DNA of 64,000 nt, from NCBI GenBank assembly GCA_030448265.1, contig JAUJNG010000025.1, forward strand, positions 1 through 64,000, in the 5' to 3' direction. The stretch comes from Abditibacterium sp. (GTDB lineage: Bacteria; Armatimonadota; Abditibacteriia; Abditibacteriales; Abditibacteriaceae). The position numbers were made by a program, and so were the translations under genes. The notes beneath the pieces are model-generated. The model ran no database searches, had not been told where the DNA came from, and saw only the letters and a list, made by a program, of their open reading frames with translations. Positions 24,999-33,318 of this stretch are shown here, piece by piece; position 1 is the first letter of the stretch; the number at the start of each line of letters is the position of its first letter.

Positions 24999-26291
24999 TC
25001 ATTCCCCAAACTCAAAAGTCAAATCGCCCACATGCACCAAATCTTCGTATTTGACGCCCGCTTTTCGCAGTTCTTCTAAGACTCCGCTTCGTTCCAGAAT
25101 GCGATGGACATAGAAAACCGCCTCGCTGTTTTCCATGTCGAAGCGGCCCGTGAGGCGCTCCATCGGGCCGCCGGTGACATCCCATTCGCTTTTGCCGTCG
25201 GCGTAGCGCGCGATTTCCTTGATGTGAAGCGGCGCATCCACCCGCGCCTGCGTGAGCGTGACAGGGATCTGCTGCGGCTCGGCCAGCCTGCGTTCGCGCT
25301 CGATTTCGACCAGTTGCATCGCGCGCTCCAGAAGCGGCTCCAGACCGTCCTGCGTCGCCGCCGAAATCGGGAAAACCTCGCAGCCGCGCGCCACGAATTT
25401 CGCCATGAGCGCTTCGACTTCGGGCGCCATTTCTTCGTCCACGATGTCCATTTTGGTGATCGCCACCAACTGCGGGCGCTCGATCATTTCGTGCTTCCAC
25501 ATTTTTAACTCGCGGTTGATCGCCAGGAAATTCCGGTAAGCTTTGGGCTGCGTCGGATCGACGAGATGGATGAAAACCGGCGCGCGCTCGATGTGCTTCA
25601 AAAACTGGTGACCCAATCCCGAACCCTTGTGCGCGCCGCGAATCAGGCCAGGAATATCGGCGGCGGTGAAAATGCGCGACGGGTCGATTTTGACCACGCC
25701 CAGATTCGGCACCAGCGTCGTGAAGGGATAATCGGCGATTTTGGGTTTGGCCGCCGAAATCGCTGAAACGAGGGTCGATTTTCCGGCGTTGGGCAGCCCG
25801 ATGAGCGCCACGTCCGCCAGTAGTTTCAGCGACAGCAGCAGCGTTCTTTCTTCGCCTTTGGCCCCCAACTCGGAAAATTTGGGCGCCTGACGCGACGACG
25901 ACGAAAAATGCACGTTGCCGCGCCCGCCCGCGCCGCCTTTGGCCGCCACGAACTCCTGACCAGGCGCCACCAGATCGGCAATCAGTTCGCCGCTTTCTTT
26001 GATGAAAACCTGCGTGCCGACTGGAACCGGAATCACGATGCCCGCGCCCTCTTTGCCGTGCCGCCGCGAGCCTTCGCCGTGACGCCCGCGCTCGCCCTTG
26101 TGATGGCGCGCTCTGGATAAATCGTAAAGCGTCCTTTTGTGGCCGTCGGCGCGAAGAATCACGCTGCCGCCGTCGCCGCCGTCGCCGCCCGACGGGCCGC
26201 CCATCGGCATATATTTCTCGCGCCGGAACGCCACGATGCCGTTGCCGCCATCGCCGCCTTTTACTTCAATTGTGGCTTCATCTACAAACAT
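24999..26291 (-). CDS. obgE: GTPase Obg/CgtA
   Basis: Obg is an essential ribosome-associated GTPase linked to 50S assembly and stress control. The 430-residue product has the Gly-rich Obg domain (GGDGGNGIVAFRREKYMPMGG, GGDGGDGGSVILRAD). The G domain has GLPNAGKST, DYPFTTLVPNLGVV, AADIPGLIRGAHKGSGLG and ITKMDIVD. A C-terminal OCT domain follows from about 350 (PLHIKEIARYADGKSEWDVTG). All G motifs are intact. It precedes proB on the minus strand, separated by a hairpin repeat. It is uncoupled from rplU-rpmA, its usual partners, by 15 kb. Confidence 0.96.
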   Translation of the reverse strand: MFVDEATIEVKGGDGGNGIVAFRREKYMPMGGPSGGDGGDGGSVILRADGHKRTLYDLSRARHHKGERGRHGEGSRRHGKEGAGIVIPVPVGTQVFIKESGELIADLVAPGQEFVAAKGGAGGRGNVHFSSSSRQAPKFSELGAKGEERTLLLSLKLLADVALIGLPNAGKSTLVSAISAAKPKIADYPFTTLVPNLGVVKIDPSRIFTAADIPGLIRGAHKGSGLGHQFLKHIERAPVFIHLVDPTQPKAYRNFLAINRELKMWKHEMIERPQLVAITKMDIVDEEMAPEVEALMAKFVARGCEVFPISAATQDGLEPLLERAMQLVEIERERRLAEPQQIPVTLTQARVDAPLHIKEIARYADGKSEWDVTGGPMERLTGRFDMENSEAVFYVHRILERSGVLEELRKAGVKYEDLVHVGDLTFEFGE

Positions 26292-26366
26292 GAGGTTCCT
26301 TTTCGACTTTAAAACTTACAACAGACGCGCGAAACGACTTGATTTTCGAGGCGTTTGAAACGCACT

Positions 26367-27323
26367 ATGAACCTCCTCGGCATCCATCATGTCACCGCCG
26401 TCACCGCGAACGTGCGCGAAAATTTCCGTTTTTACACCCAGGTGATGGGAATGCGACTGGTCAAACGCAGCGTCAATCAGGACGATGTGAGCGCCTACCA
26501 TCTGTTTTACGCCGACGCGGTGGGCAGTCCTGGCACCGACCTGACGTTTTTCGACTGGGCCATGCCGCGCGAGAAACGCGGCACAAACTCCATCGCGCGA
26601 ACCTGTTTGCGGGTTCAGGGCCGCGCCGCGCTCGATTTTTGGGCGCAGCGTCTGGCGTCGCAGGGAGTTGAAGGGAGCGAAGTTATCGAACGCGACGGGC
26701 GTTTGACGCTCGATTTCGAAGACCCCGAAGGCCAACGTTTGAGCCTCATCGATGACGGCGGGGCAGGGGACGCACCGAAAATCTGGGAGCGCAGCCCCGT
26801 TCCCGCCGAGTTTCAGGTGCGCGGTCTGGGGCCGATTGTGCTCAGCGTGCCCGATTTGCGCCGCACCGAGCCGGTTCTGACCCGCGTTTTAAATATGAAT
26901 CGCGCTCGCGAATACCACACGGGCGAAAATACGGTTCACGTCTTTGAAATGGGCGCGGGCGGGCCGCACGCCGAACTGCATCTCGCCGTCGAGCCGGAGT
27001 TGCCGCGCGCGCAGTTGGGTGCGGGCGGGGTGCACCATCTCGCGCTGCGAACGCCGAATGATGACGAGTATCACGCCTGGTTCGAGCGCCTGAGTTCTCT
27101 GGGAATTCCCAGCAGCGGCGAAATCGACCGCCATTATTTTCGCAGCCTTTATTTCCGCGAGCCGACTGGGATTTTGTTCGAAATTGCGACGGACGGCCCT
27201 GGGTTTGCCGTCGATGAAGACGCCGCGACGCTGGGCGAAAGGGTGGTGCTGCCACCGTTTCTGGAAGCGCGGCGCGCTCAAATCGTGACGAATTTAGAGC
27301 CTCTCGATGGAGTCAGGGCTTAA
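26367..27323 (+). CDS. VOC-family ring-cleaving dioxygenase (MhqO/CatE-like)
   Basis: The ~318-residue product has two vicinal-oxygen-chelate modules. The first, [38 protein letters not shown], is the opening typical of YkcA/MhqO-type proteins. The second begins [23 protein letters not shown] and continues [10 protein letters not shown] and [19 protein letters not shown]. Conserved His/His/Glu metal ligands are present (H in HHVT, H in HHLAL, E in LFEIA). Family members are Fe(II)-dependent extradiol dioxygenases or quinone-responsive glyoxalase-like enzymes. A TTG start 12 bases upstream is possible. Single gene, divergent from obgE. Confidence 0.88.
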   Translation: MNLLGIHHVTAVTANVRENFRFYTQVMGMRLVKRSVNQDDVSAYHLFYADAVGSPGTDLTFFDWAMPREKRGTNSIARTCLRVQGRAALDFWAQRLASQGVEGSEVIERDGRLTLDFEDPEGQRLSLIDDGGAGDAPKIWERSPVPAEFQVRGLGPIVLSVPDLRRTEPVLTRVLNMNRAREYHTGENTVHVFEMGAGGPHAELHLAVEPELPRAQLGAGGVHHLALRTPNDDEYHAWFERLSSLGIPSSGEIDRHYFRSLYFREPTGILFEIATDGPGFAVDEDAATLGERVVLPPFLEARRAQIVTNLEPLDGVRA

Positions 27324-27395
27324 AGTTGACAGCGTCGTTGGTGCTGACATACTTCCCCCACTAAACTGTTTTTCTACCAATAGAGGCAAATCCCC

Positions 27396-27833
27396 ATGAT
27401 GAATCATTCCACTCCCTCGACTCACGGCGCCCCGAACGAACGCGCGTTTGAACATTCCGACGTTTCGTGGCAGACCTCAGATCGGCGCGGCGGCGACCGC
27501 CGCCAGCAGGAGCGCCGCTCCCAGCCGCGACGCGCCAACGATGGCGAAGATTTTGGCGCCGCTTTGCGTCAGGAAATCGAGGAACATCGCAAGCTCAACG
27601 CGGAGTTTCGGGAAACGCTGCGCGAAATGAAGGCGGCGCTGGCCGAATTTCGGCGGGCCCGCGAATTGGAGTCCGAAGTCGAGCGGCAAAGCGCCGATTT
27701 GCTGCGCGATGTGGCCAGAGACTGCCGCCATGCGCTGCTGCACGCGACCGACGAAAACCGCGAAGTCAAAGCCGAAATGCGCGACAGCGTGAAGCAAATG
27801 ATGGACTTGCTGCAGCAGCTCTCCGCCAAATAA
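27396..27833 (+). CDS. small charged coiled-coil protein, unknown
   Basis: The 145-residue product has an Arg/Gln-rich segment (DRRGGDRRQQERRSQPRR) and then a long predicted coiled coil from about residue 50 to the end (LRQEIEEHRKLNAEFRETLREMKAALAEFRRARELESEVERQ). No signal peptide or known domain. A purine-rich AGAGGCAA lies upstream of the ATG. The reading frame is clean and the composition matches the genome, so I believe it is real, but it has no assigned role. Confidence 0.65.
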   Translation: MMNHSTPSTHGAPNERAFEHSDVSWQTSDRRGGDRRQQERRSQPRRANDGEDFGAALRQEIEEHRKLNAEFRETLREMKAALAEFRRARELESEVERQSADLLRDVARDCRHALLHATDENREVKAEMRDSVKQMMDLLQQLSAK

Positions 27834-27846
27834 AGGCGCGGCTCCA

Positions 27847-28449
27847 TCAAACCTCCGCTTTGATATCCAAGAATTTCCACAAATAGCGCGAAGCCAGCGT
27901 GCGATACGGTCGCCACGGCGCGGCGATTTGCGTCATTTGCGCCGCATCGGGCCGGTTTTCGAGATTGTAGAGCCGTTTGATCGCTTCGCGGATGCCCAGA
28001 TCGCCGACGGGCAGAATATCCTCGCGTCCCAGATGAAACATCAAAAACATATCTGCGCTCCAGGGGCCAAGTCCCTTCACCTCCACGATTTCGCGCGCGA
28101 TTTCTTCATCGGGCAGTGATTCCAGCCGCTCGATTTGCAGTTTTCCATCGTTAATGTGCGTCGCCAACGCGAGCAGATAGCGCGCTTTGGCGCCCGAAAG
28201 CCCTAAAGTTCGCAGTTCGTCTTCCGAAGTTTTTAAAATCGCGTCGGGCGAGAAACTGGGGCCGAAATGCGCTTCGACGCGATTCCAAATGGCGCGCGCG
28301 ACGGCAACGGAAAGCTGCTGTCCCACGATGATGCGGCACAGGGCGCGAAAATGGTCTTGCGAGTCGCGCGAAGTTTCGAGCGGGCCGATTTTCTGGATGA
28401 CGGCGGCTATTATCGGGTCGGCGTTTTGGAGATGTTCAATTGGGGTCAC
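27847..28449 (-). CDS. DNA-3-methyladenine glycosylase II (AlkA-type HhH-GPD)
   Basis: The ~200-residue product removes alkylated bases such as 3-methyladenine. It has the HhH-GPD core: FRALCRIIVGQQLSVAVARAIWNRV, the helix-hairpin-helix EIVEVKGLGPWSADMFLMF and the catalytic Asp in LPVGDLGIREA. No Fe-S cluster motif or N-terminal AlkA domain is present, so it is the short archaeal/yeast Mag1-like form. It overlaps the next upstream gene by 14 bases, indicating one operon. Confidence 0.9.
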   Translation of the reverse strand: MTPIEHLQNADPIIAAVIQKIGPLETSRDSQDHFRALCRIIVGQQLSVAVARAIWNRVEAHFGPSFSPDAILKTSEDELRTLGLSGAKARYLLALATHINDGKLQIERLESLPDEEIAREIVEVKGLGPWSADMFLMFHLGREDILPVGDLGIREAIKRLYNLENRPDAAQMTQIAAPWRPYRTLASRYLWKFLDIKAEV

Positions 28450-29170
28450 GCGGCAGAGTTTGGACGAATTGCGCGAGCCTGGCGTAACGTTCTTGGAGCC
28501 AATCCGGACGATTCGGGTCGGGCGGCATTTTGGAAATGCGAAAATCGAGCGGCGACAGCACGATTTCGACGCGCGAACGTCCGGCGTCTTCGGTCAGGAC
28601 GAACAAATCTTCGGCGGCCTCATCGCCCATCGCGAGACAGCCAATGGAAACGTTGGAGCCGTGAATCATGATGTTGCCGCCGAGATTGTCGCGACCATCG
28701 CGCGCGGCGATGGCGCGGTCGGACTCATTGGGATAATTCACGCGCAACGCGAGATGGTAGGCCGAATTGGGATTGACGCTTTCGACTTTGTAGAAGCCTT
28801 CGGGCACCTGGAAATCGCCTAAGCGCAGTTTCGGCCCGATTTTGCCGCTCGCGCGCAGAATCGGCAGCGTGCGAATCCATTTCCAATCGCCGCCGTTCGA
28901 GGCGTAAATTTCCAGCCGTTTTTCTTCCTTCAAGCCCAGAAAAATTAGCTTTTGCGGCGGGTAGGGCACGCCCGCGCGCTCGAAGAACGGTTTCCAGCGC
29001 TGGCGCGCGGCGGGGCCGAACTGGGTTAAGCAGTCGGCAACCGTCGCCTGGCCCCGAATTTTCTGTTTGACGACAACGCCGCTAGGAAGGTGGTCAAAAA
29101 AGCGCGCGCCCAGCGCGAGGGCCGCGCCCAGCAGCCCCAGCACCACCAAGCGGCGAGATTGGCGAGTCAC
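28436..29170 (-). CDS. L,D-transpeptidase-like (YafK/YkuD family) exported protein
   Basis: The 244-residue product has an N-terminal membrane anchor or signal segment (LVVLGLLGAALALGARFF). A YkuD domain of the YafK type follows, with LRLGDFQVPEGFYKVESVNPNSAYHLALRVNYPN, the catalytic-site pattern IMIHGSNVSIGCLAMGD containing His and Cys, and EIVLSPLDFR. YafK in E. coli hydrolyses the Braun lipoprotein-peptidoglycan link and other homologues form 3-3 crosslinks; which applies here is unknown. The stop overlaps the AlkA-type gene's start. It acts in the periplasm. Confidence 0.9.
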   Translation of the reverse strand: MTRQSRRLVVLGLLGAALALGARFFDHLPSGVVVKQKIRGQATVADCLTQFGPAARQRWKPFFERAGVPYPPQKLIFLGLKEEKRLEIYASNGGDWKWIRTLPILRASGKIGPKLRLGDFQVPEGFYKVESVNPNSAYHLALRVNYPNESDRAIAARDGRDNLGGNIMIHGSNVSIGCLAMGDEAAEDLFVLTEDAGRSRVEIVLSPLDFRISKMPPDPNRPDWLQERYARLAQFVQTLPRDPN

Positions 29171-29304
29171 TCCTCTATTTTACACACTCTCTCAGGCGTA
29201 GGATTCGGTGTTATCCCGCAGATTTGCGGGTTAATGACATTGTTGTGCTGCTTGCGCGCGGCTTGGCTGCGTGCAATAATCTTTGATAATGGGAGGGTGG
29301 CTTC

Positions 29305-29505
29305 ATGGATACCGTTTTCGCCGCAACCATCGGCTTTATTTTGTTGCAATGGGGCATAGCTCATCTGCACTCAGGACTGATTACCAAAGCAGCCCTTCAG
29401 AAGGTATCGACAGGCAAAGAACATCACTACGCCTCACACTACACCGCGATTTATATCGGCCTCGTATGGTGTCTGACATTCCTGTTTATTTTCTGGCTGT
29501 CCTAA
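29305..29505 (+). CDS. small two-helix membrane protein in a cassette-like islet
   Basis: The 66-residue product has two hydrophobic helices (VFAATIGFILLQWGIAHLHSG and AIYIGLVWCLTFLFIFWLS) around a short polar loop (KVSTGKEHHYASHY). GGGAGGG lies at good spacing before the ATG, which supports expression. The region is more AT-rich than the chromosome around it. The stop lies about 55 bp before an attC-like palindrome, the arrangement of an integron gene cassette. No family recognised. Confidence 0.55.
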   Translation: MDTVFAATIGFILLQWGIAHLHSGLITKAALQKVSTGKEHHYASHYTAIYIGLVWCLTFLFIFWLS

Positions 29506-29558
29506 AATCAGTAAGCAACGACCATAGCAAAGCAAGTCACATGGCGTTCCAACAAGCA

Positions 29559-29645
29559 GCACAACCAGGCGCTGCACCCGACGGCTACAGCTCCGTTCGT
29601 CCCTCACTGCGCTTGCGCCGCGGGTGAGCTTGAGCGTTGTCCCAC
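29559..29645. other. attC-like recombination site 1
   Basis: The left half ACAAC-CAGGC-GCT-G-CACCCG (29561-29580) pairs with the right half CGGGTG-AGC-TTGAGC-GTTGT (29621-29640). The paired blocks are ACAAC/GTTGT and GCTCACCCG-type, with a single unpaired G in the left L-box and an unpaired central spacer on each side. That is the folded bottom-strand architecture of attC sites, including an extrahelical base. The outer GTTGTCC is close to, but not exactly, the R' core GTTRRRY. No integrase gene is in the window. Confidence 0.5.
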
Positions 29646-29679
29646 AGCGTGCGCGCTGTCAGGTGCAATACTTTAACAG

Positions 29680-30219
29680 ATGAAAAAAGACCTCAAGTTT
29701 GTCATAGCAACAACTCTTATCGCTGCATTAGCGGGGGGTGTGCCAGCATATTTGCAGTGGAAGAAGGAGAGGGAAATACAAGCTCTCTTGTCCCGTCCGC
29801 CAGCAAAGGCAACTCGCATTTTGCGCCAATCTCTTGCACCTTGCACTGAAGTTCGCGTCCACCTTGATGCAGGGGACACAGTTGTTCCAGACTTTTCCCG
29901 CACGCCAGCTATTGTAGCGTTTCAATTGGGCAAACCTACATTTGTTCTACGAGGGCGTGAGATGGAGAACCTCATTGCTGGCTTGCACGCTGAACGAGCA
30001 GGTGCTTCCACTTGGCGCCCGCGACCTGGCCCATATCCAGGGGCTGCTCTGTTCGTAACCACATTAGAATTTTATTCGGGCAGCAAGTGGGTTGCAGATG
30101 TCAGGGTTGGAGGCTACGGTGTGCGCTGGTATACACCACTCAAATATAAAGGTGATGCTCCCTTGCTGCCTGAATCAGAGCGATATTTAAAGCAAATAAC
30201 TGGCAGTAAAAGGCGTTAA
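29680..30219 (+). CDS. membrane-anchored protein of unknown function (cassette-borne)
   Basis: The 179-residue product has an N-terminal helix (FVIATTLIAALAGGVPAYLQW) followed by a charged stretch. A soluble alpha/beta domain comes next (CTEVRVHLDAGDTVVPDFSRTPAIVAFQLG, LRGREMENLIAGL, AALFVTTLEFYSGSKWVADVRVGGYGVRWY). No family recognised. The gene is flanked by an attC-like site 34 bp upstream and a half attC-like site immediately downstream. Its base composition differs from neighbours (frequent TTA, ATA, AAA). This is typical of proteins carried by integron gene cassettes, which are usually orphans. Confidence 0.6.
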   Translation: MKKDLKFVIATTLIAALAGGVPAYLQWKKEREIQALLSRPPAKATRILRQSLAPCTEVRVHLDAGDTVVPDFSRTPAIVAFQLGKPTFVLRGREMENLIAGLHAERAGASTWRPRPGPYPGAALFVTTLEFYSGSKWVADVRVGGYGVRWYTPLKYKGDAPLLPESERYLKQITGSKRR

Positions 30220-30221
30220 TA

Positions 30222-30276
30222 GCCGTTCGACAAGGCGCTGCACTCGACCGCCTGTGTGGAGCGGCGCGCGGTCGCT
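30222..30276. other. attC-like site 2, right end degraded
   Basis: The left half GTTCGACAAGGCGCTGCACTCGACCGC has the same CAAGGCGCTGCAC core as site 1, and GCGGTCG (30268-30274) complements its inner stem. The expected continuation on the right (AGTGAGCTTGAGCGTT) is missing, replaced by sequence leading into lemA, so the site looks truncated. Confidence 0.45.
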
Positions 30277-30299
30277 TTCAAGGTCGCAAACGCGCTAAA

Positions 30300-30872
30300 A
30301 TGCACAGCGAGACGATGGAAACCTCAATTTTGCTGGGCCTGATTTTTCTGGTCGTGATTGCCGTTCCGATTGGCACTTACAACGGCCTGGTTTCGCGGCG
30401 CAACGGCGTCGATAACGCTTTCGCTTCGCTCGATGCCAACCTGCAAAAACGCTTCGATCTCATTCCCAATCTGGTGGCGACCGTCAAAGGCTACGCCGCG
30501 CACGAACGAGAGACTCTCGAAGCGGTTGTCCAACTGCGGGGTGAAGCATTACGCGCCAATTCGCCCGCCGCGCGCCTGCACAGCGACGGCGCCATCGCGC
30601 CGATGATGACGCAAATTCTGGCGCTGGGCGAAAGCTACCCCGACCTCAAAGCCTCGGCCAATTTCGAGCATTTGCAGCGCGCGCTCACCGAAATCGAAGA
30701 GCAAATTTCGGCCTCGCGCCGCGCTTTCAACGCGGCGGTGAACGATTACAACACCGCCATCGAAAGTTTCCCTTTCAACCTTTTCGCGTCGCCGTTTGGC
30801 TTTGCGCGCCGCGATTTTTACGCCGCCGCTGAGACTGCGCGCCAGCCCAGCGATCTGGCGGGGCAGTTTTAA
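30300..30872 (+). CDS. lemA: LemA family protein
   Basis: The 190-residue product is a full-length LemA protein: an N-terminal membrane helix (ILLGLIFLVVIAVPIGTYNGLV) then the four-helix bundle with NAFASLDANLQKRFDLIPNLV, the family signature, LQRALTEIEEQISASRRAFNAAVNDYNTAIE and a C-terminal RRDFYAAAE. An ATG at 30315 (METSILLG) is an equally good start. The next gene starts on the base after the stop. LemA proteins are membrane-associated, with an extracytoplasmic or cytoplasmic helical bundle, and their biochemical role is still unclear; neighbouring DUF3137 or TPM-domain proteins are typical. Confidence 0.9.
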   Translation: MHSETMETSILLGLIFLVVIAVPIGTYNGLVSRRNGVDNAFASLDANLQKRFDLIPNLVATVKGYAAHERETLEAVVQLRGEALRANSPAARLHSDGAIAPMMTQILALGESYPDLKASANFEHLQRALTEIEEQISASRRAFNAAVNDYNTAIESFPFNLFASPFGFARRDFYAAAETARQPSDLAGQF

Positions 30873-31856
30873 ATGCAAGCCGCTTCGCCCCCCGACGCGC
30901 TCCACGCGCGCCTCGAACCGGTTTTGCGCCACCTCGAAAGCGGGCGCGCCGCCAAAAGCGAGAAATGCCGCCGCGTCGCGCAGAGCTGCGCGCTTTTTGG
31001 CGGCATTGGCGCCGCGATTTGCGCGTTTCTCTCGCTCACTGGCAGCGTCGCTTTCGCCTGGGTCGCGCTTCCGCTTGGTCTGGCGTTTGTGGTGTGGGCG
31101 TCGGTCGTTGCGGGCGAGAAAAAAGAGTATCAAAGCGGTTTCAAAATGATGGTGATGCCGGAACTCGTCGTCGCGTTTGGCGCCTTGCGCTATCACGGCG
31201 GCGCGGGGCTGAGCGAGGACGATTTCAATCTCGCCAACCTCCACGACCGCCCCGACCGTTTTGGAAGCGAAGATTTGGTCGAAGGGCAGATCGGCGCCAC
31301 CAAAATCCGCTTTTCGGAAGTGCAGGCGCAGCGCCGCGAGACGCGCCGCGATTCCAAAGGCCGCACCACCACGCACTACGTCACTTTTTTCCAGGGCCTG
31401 CTGGTCATCGCCGACTTCAACAAGCATCTCACGGGCACGACTTACGTTTTGCCCGAAGGCCTGACGGGTTCGCTGGGAAATTTCGGCGCCGGTTTGCAGG
31501 CGCTGGGCGGCCAGTTGAGCGGGCGCGGCGAGCTGGTGCGCCTCGAAGACCCTGAATTCGAGCGGCACTTCAAAGCGTTTTCGAACGACCAAATCGAAGC
31601 GCGCTATGTGCTGTCCAGCAGTTTGATGCGCCGTTTTCTCGATTTGCGGGCGCAGTTCGGCGGCGCAGTGAGCGCCTGTTTTCGCGGCGAATCGCTTTAT
31701 CTCACCATTGCTCTGAGTAGTAACTGGTTCGAAGCGCCCTCGCTCTCGACGCCGCTCGATTTTGGCGCTTTAAGCGGCGTGCTGCAACAGTTGCAAAGCG
31801 CGACGGGCATCGTCGAAATCCTCGATTTGAACACGCGGATTTGGACGAAACAGTGA
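30873..31856 (+). CDS. DUF3137 membrane protein (LemA partner)
   Basis: The 327-residue product has two hydrophobic segments near residues 40-80 (LFGGIGAAICAFLSLTGSVAFAWVALPLGLAFVVWASVV). A soluble domain with the DUF3137 pattern follows: LEGQIGATKIRFSEVQAQ, KGRTTTHYVTFFQGLLVIADFNKHLTG, LEDPEFERHFKAFSNDQIEARYVLS and CFRGESLYLTIAL. It directly abuts lemA (ATG on the base after the lemA TAA), an association found in many bacteria. The function of the pair is not known. A compound hairpin repeat follows. Confidence 0.88.
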   Translation: MQAASPPDALHARLEPVLRHLESGRAAKSEKCRRVAQSCALFGGIGAAICAFLSLTGSVAFAWVALPLGLAFVVWASVVAGEKKEYQSGFKMMVMPELVVAFGALRYHGGAGLSEDDFNLANLHDRPDRFGSEDLVEGQIGATKIRFSEVQAQRRETRRDSKGRTTTHYVTFFQGLLVIADFNKHLTGTTYVLPEGLTGSLGNFGAGLQALGGQLSGRGELVRLEDPEFERHFKAFSNDQIEARYVLSSSLMRRFLDLRAQFGGAVSACFRGESLYLTIALSSNWFEAPSLSTPLDFGALSGVLQQLQSATGIVEILDLNTRIWTKQ

Positions 31857-31868
31857 ATTGGAACGTTG

Positions 31869-32075
31869 TGAACCACCCCAGCCCCCTCCTTCGAAACGGA
31901 GGGTGCGTGTTGTGGATTTCAACACAGAGAACACGGAGGAACAGAGATTGGGGAGCGATTTTGGTCTCGAAAACCGCCAAATTCCCTCTGTTATTCCTCT
32001 GTTCCTCCGTGTTCTCTGTGTTGAAATCCACAACCCGCACCATCCGTTATGAAGGAGGGGACGGGGGTGCTTCAC
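31869..32075. repeat. compound (nested) inverted repeat, second copy of the 10481 element
   Basis: Outer arms CCCCCTCCTTCG-AAACGGAGGGTGCG and complement, inner arms CACAGAGAACACGGAGGAAC and complement. It is collinear with 10481-10702 in both layers. It lies between the DUF3137 gene (stop 31856) and the convergent lipid kinase gene (stop 32082). Confidence 0.9.
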
Positions 32076-32081
32076 AACCTC

Positions 32082-33035
32082 CTAAACCTCATCCGCCACA
32101 AATCCCTGCGGCACTACAACTCGCAGCGCGCGCGGCCACACCGCGATTTCGAGCGGCGTGGTCTCGTTGATTTCGCCATCGACGTTGGCCTTGACGCGCC
32201 GTCCCAGACTCTCCACGCGCAGTTTTTTGGTTTCGAAAAAGGGCACTTCGTCGGCTTCTTTGTGCGTATCGCGCAGCCAGTGCCACACGGCTCGAAACAG
32301 TTCGCGCTTGGAGCCGCCGCCCAGTGCGAAAACCGTGAGTTCATGGTCTTGCAGGCTCGCGTCTTCGCTCGCTTTGATCGGCCCCGCGATGTAGCGGCCA
32401 TTGGCAATCACCAGTTGATGGGTTTTGACGCTGAAACTTTTTTCCTGCGACAAAACGCGCAGTTTGAGCGAGCGATGGCGCGACATCACTTTGAAACCGA
32501 TCACCGGCCACGCCAGCAGCCCCAGTTTCTTTTTGATGGTGCCGGTGAGCGCGCCGGCGATTTCCGCAGACAGCCCCAGCGACACCGAATTGAGAAAAAC
32601 CTGCCGGTTGCACGTCCCGACATCGACCGCTTCGATGCGGCCCGTCACGATGGTCTGGATGGCGCCGTTCATATCGACCGGAATGCCAATCGAGCGCGCG
32701 AAGGTGTTGCCGGTTCCCAGTGGCAAAACGCCCATCGCGACATGGCTTCCAGCCAGAGTTTCGGCGCAGGTCGAAAGCGTGCCGTCGCCGCCGCCCACCA
32801 CGACCAGGCGCGCGCCCTGTTCAATTTCGCGTTTGAGAAGCCGATGGGTTTCGGCGCGGTCGCGTGCCAGAATCGCTTCTTTGACTTCAATGCCTGCCTC
32901 GCGCAGCGCCGCAATCGCTTCGCCGAAAACCTGGCGGCCCGAACGCGACTGACCGTTGACGAGCAGCAAAACCGGATGCGGCAAATGGGCATCGGTGGCG
33001 TTTTCGGGGGGCTGAGGATGGATTTCGACGGACAT
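32082..33035 (-). CDS. diacylglycerol/lipid kinase (YegS/BmrU family)
   Basis: The 317-residue product phosphorylates a lipid such as diacylglycerol in the recycling of phospholipid head groups, by family analogy. The DAGK catalytic domain shows VLLLVNGQSRSGRQVF, the nucleotide loop VVVGGGDGTLSTCAETL and GVLPLGTGNTFARSIGIP. A C-terminal beta domain has VIANGRYIAGPIKASEDASL and the metal/ATP DGE motif ANVDGEINETTPLEI. Length (about 300) fits. Single gene, convergent with DUF3137. Confidence 0.92.
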   Translation of the reverse strand: MSVEIHPQPPENATDAHLPHPVLLLVNGQSRSGRQVFGEAIAALREAGIEVKEAILARDRAETHRLLKREIEQGARLVVVGGGDGTLSTCAETLAGSHVAMGVLPLGTGNTFARSIGIPVDMNGAIQTIVTGRIEAVDVGTCNRQVFLNSVSLGLSAEIAGALTGTIKKKLGLLAWPVIGFKVMSRHRSLKLRVLSQEKSFSVKTHQLVIANGRYIAGPIKASEDASLQDHELTVFALGGGSKRELFRAVWHWLRDTHKEADEVPFFETKKLRVESLGRRVKANVDGEINETTPLEIAVWPRALRVVVPQGFVADEV

Positions 33036-33060
33036 AGCGTGAGGGCCTCTCGTTGTGGAA

Positions 33061-33178
33061 ATTTCACCGTCCTACGCAGAGGCGCAGAGAAGATAAAGAG
33101 CATTAGGCTATCGAAATGGCCTTTACAACGGGCTTCTCCCCATTTTTCTCTGCGTCTTTGCGCCTCTGCGGTGAAAAT
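33061..33178. repeat. CAGAGGCGCAGAGA-type inverted repeat
   Basis: Arms ATTTCACCG...CGCAGAGGCGCAGAGAA and complement, about 28 bp, a variant of the CACAGAGA family. It lies 25 bp upstream of the lipid kinase start. Confidence 0.85.
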
Positions 33179-33318
33179 CTTTATCGATTGCCCTTTGGCA
33201 ACGGCTGATTTTAGCAATCGTTAATCAGGTTTTGATAAAGTCTCGAAAGCTCGGTTGCCACGACGACTTCGCGTCGCTTTGAATCCCGCAAATTGGAAAC
33301 GGTTATAACTCTACACCA

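Noticed and set aside
29205-29240. CCCGCAGATTTGCGGG hairpin considered as a terminator
   Set aside because: The stem is only about 6 bp with no T tract following; it sits between two divergent genes and needs no terminator.
32049-33224. Plus-strand ORF (391 codons) opposite the lipid kinase
   Set aside because: Opposite a gene with clear DAGK motifs; no motif in the antisense product.
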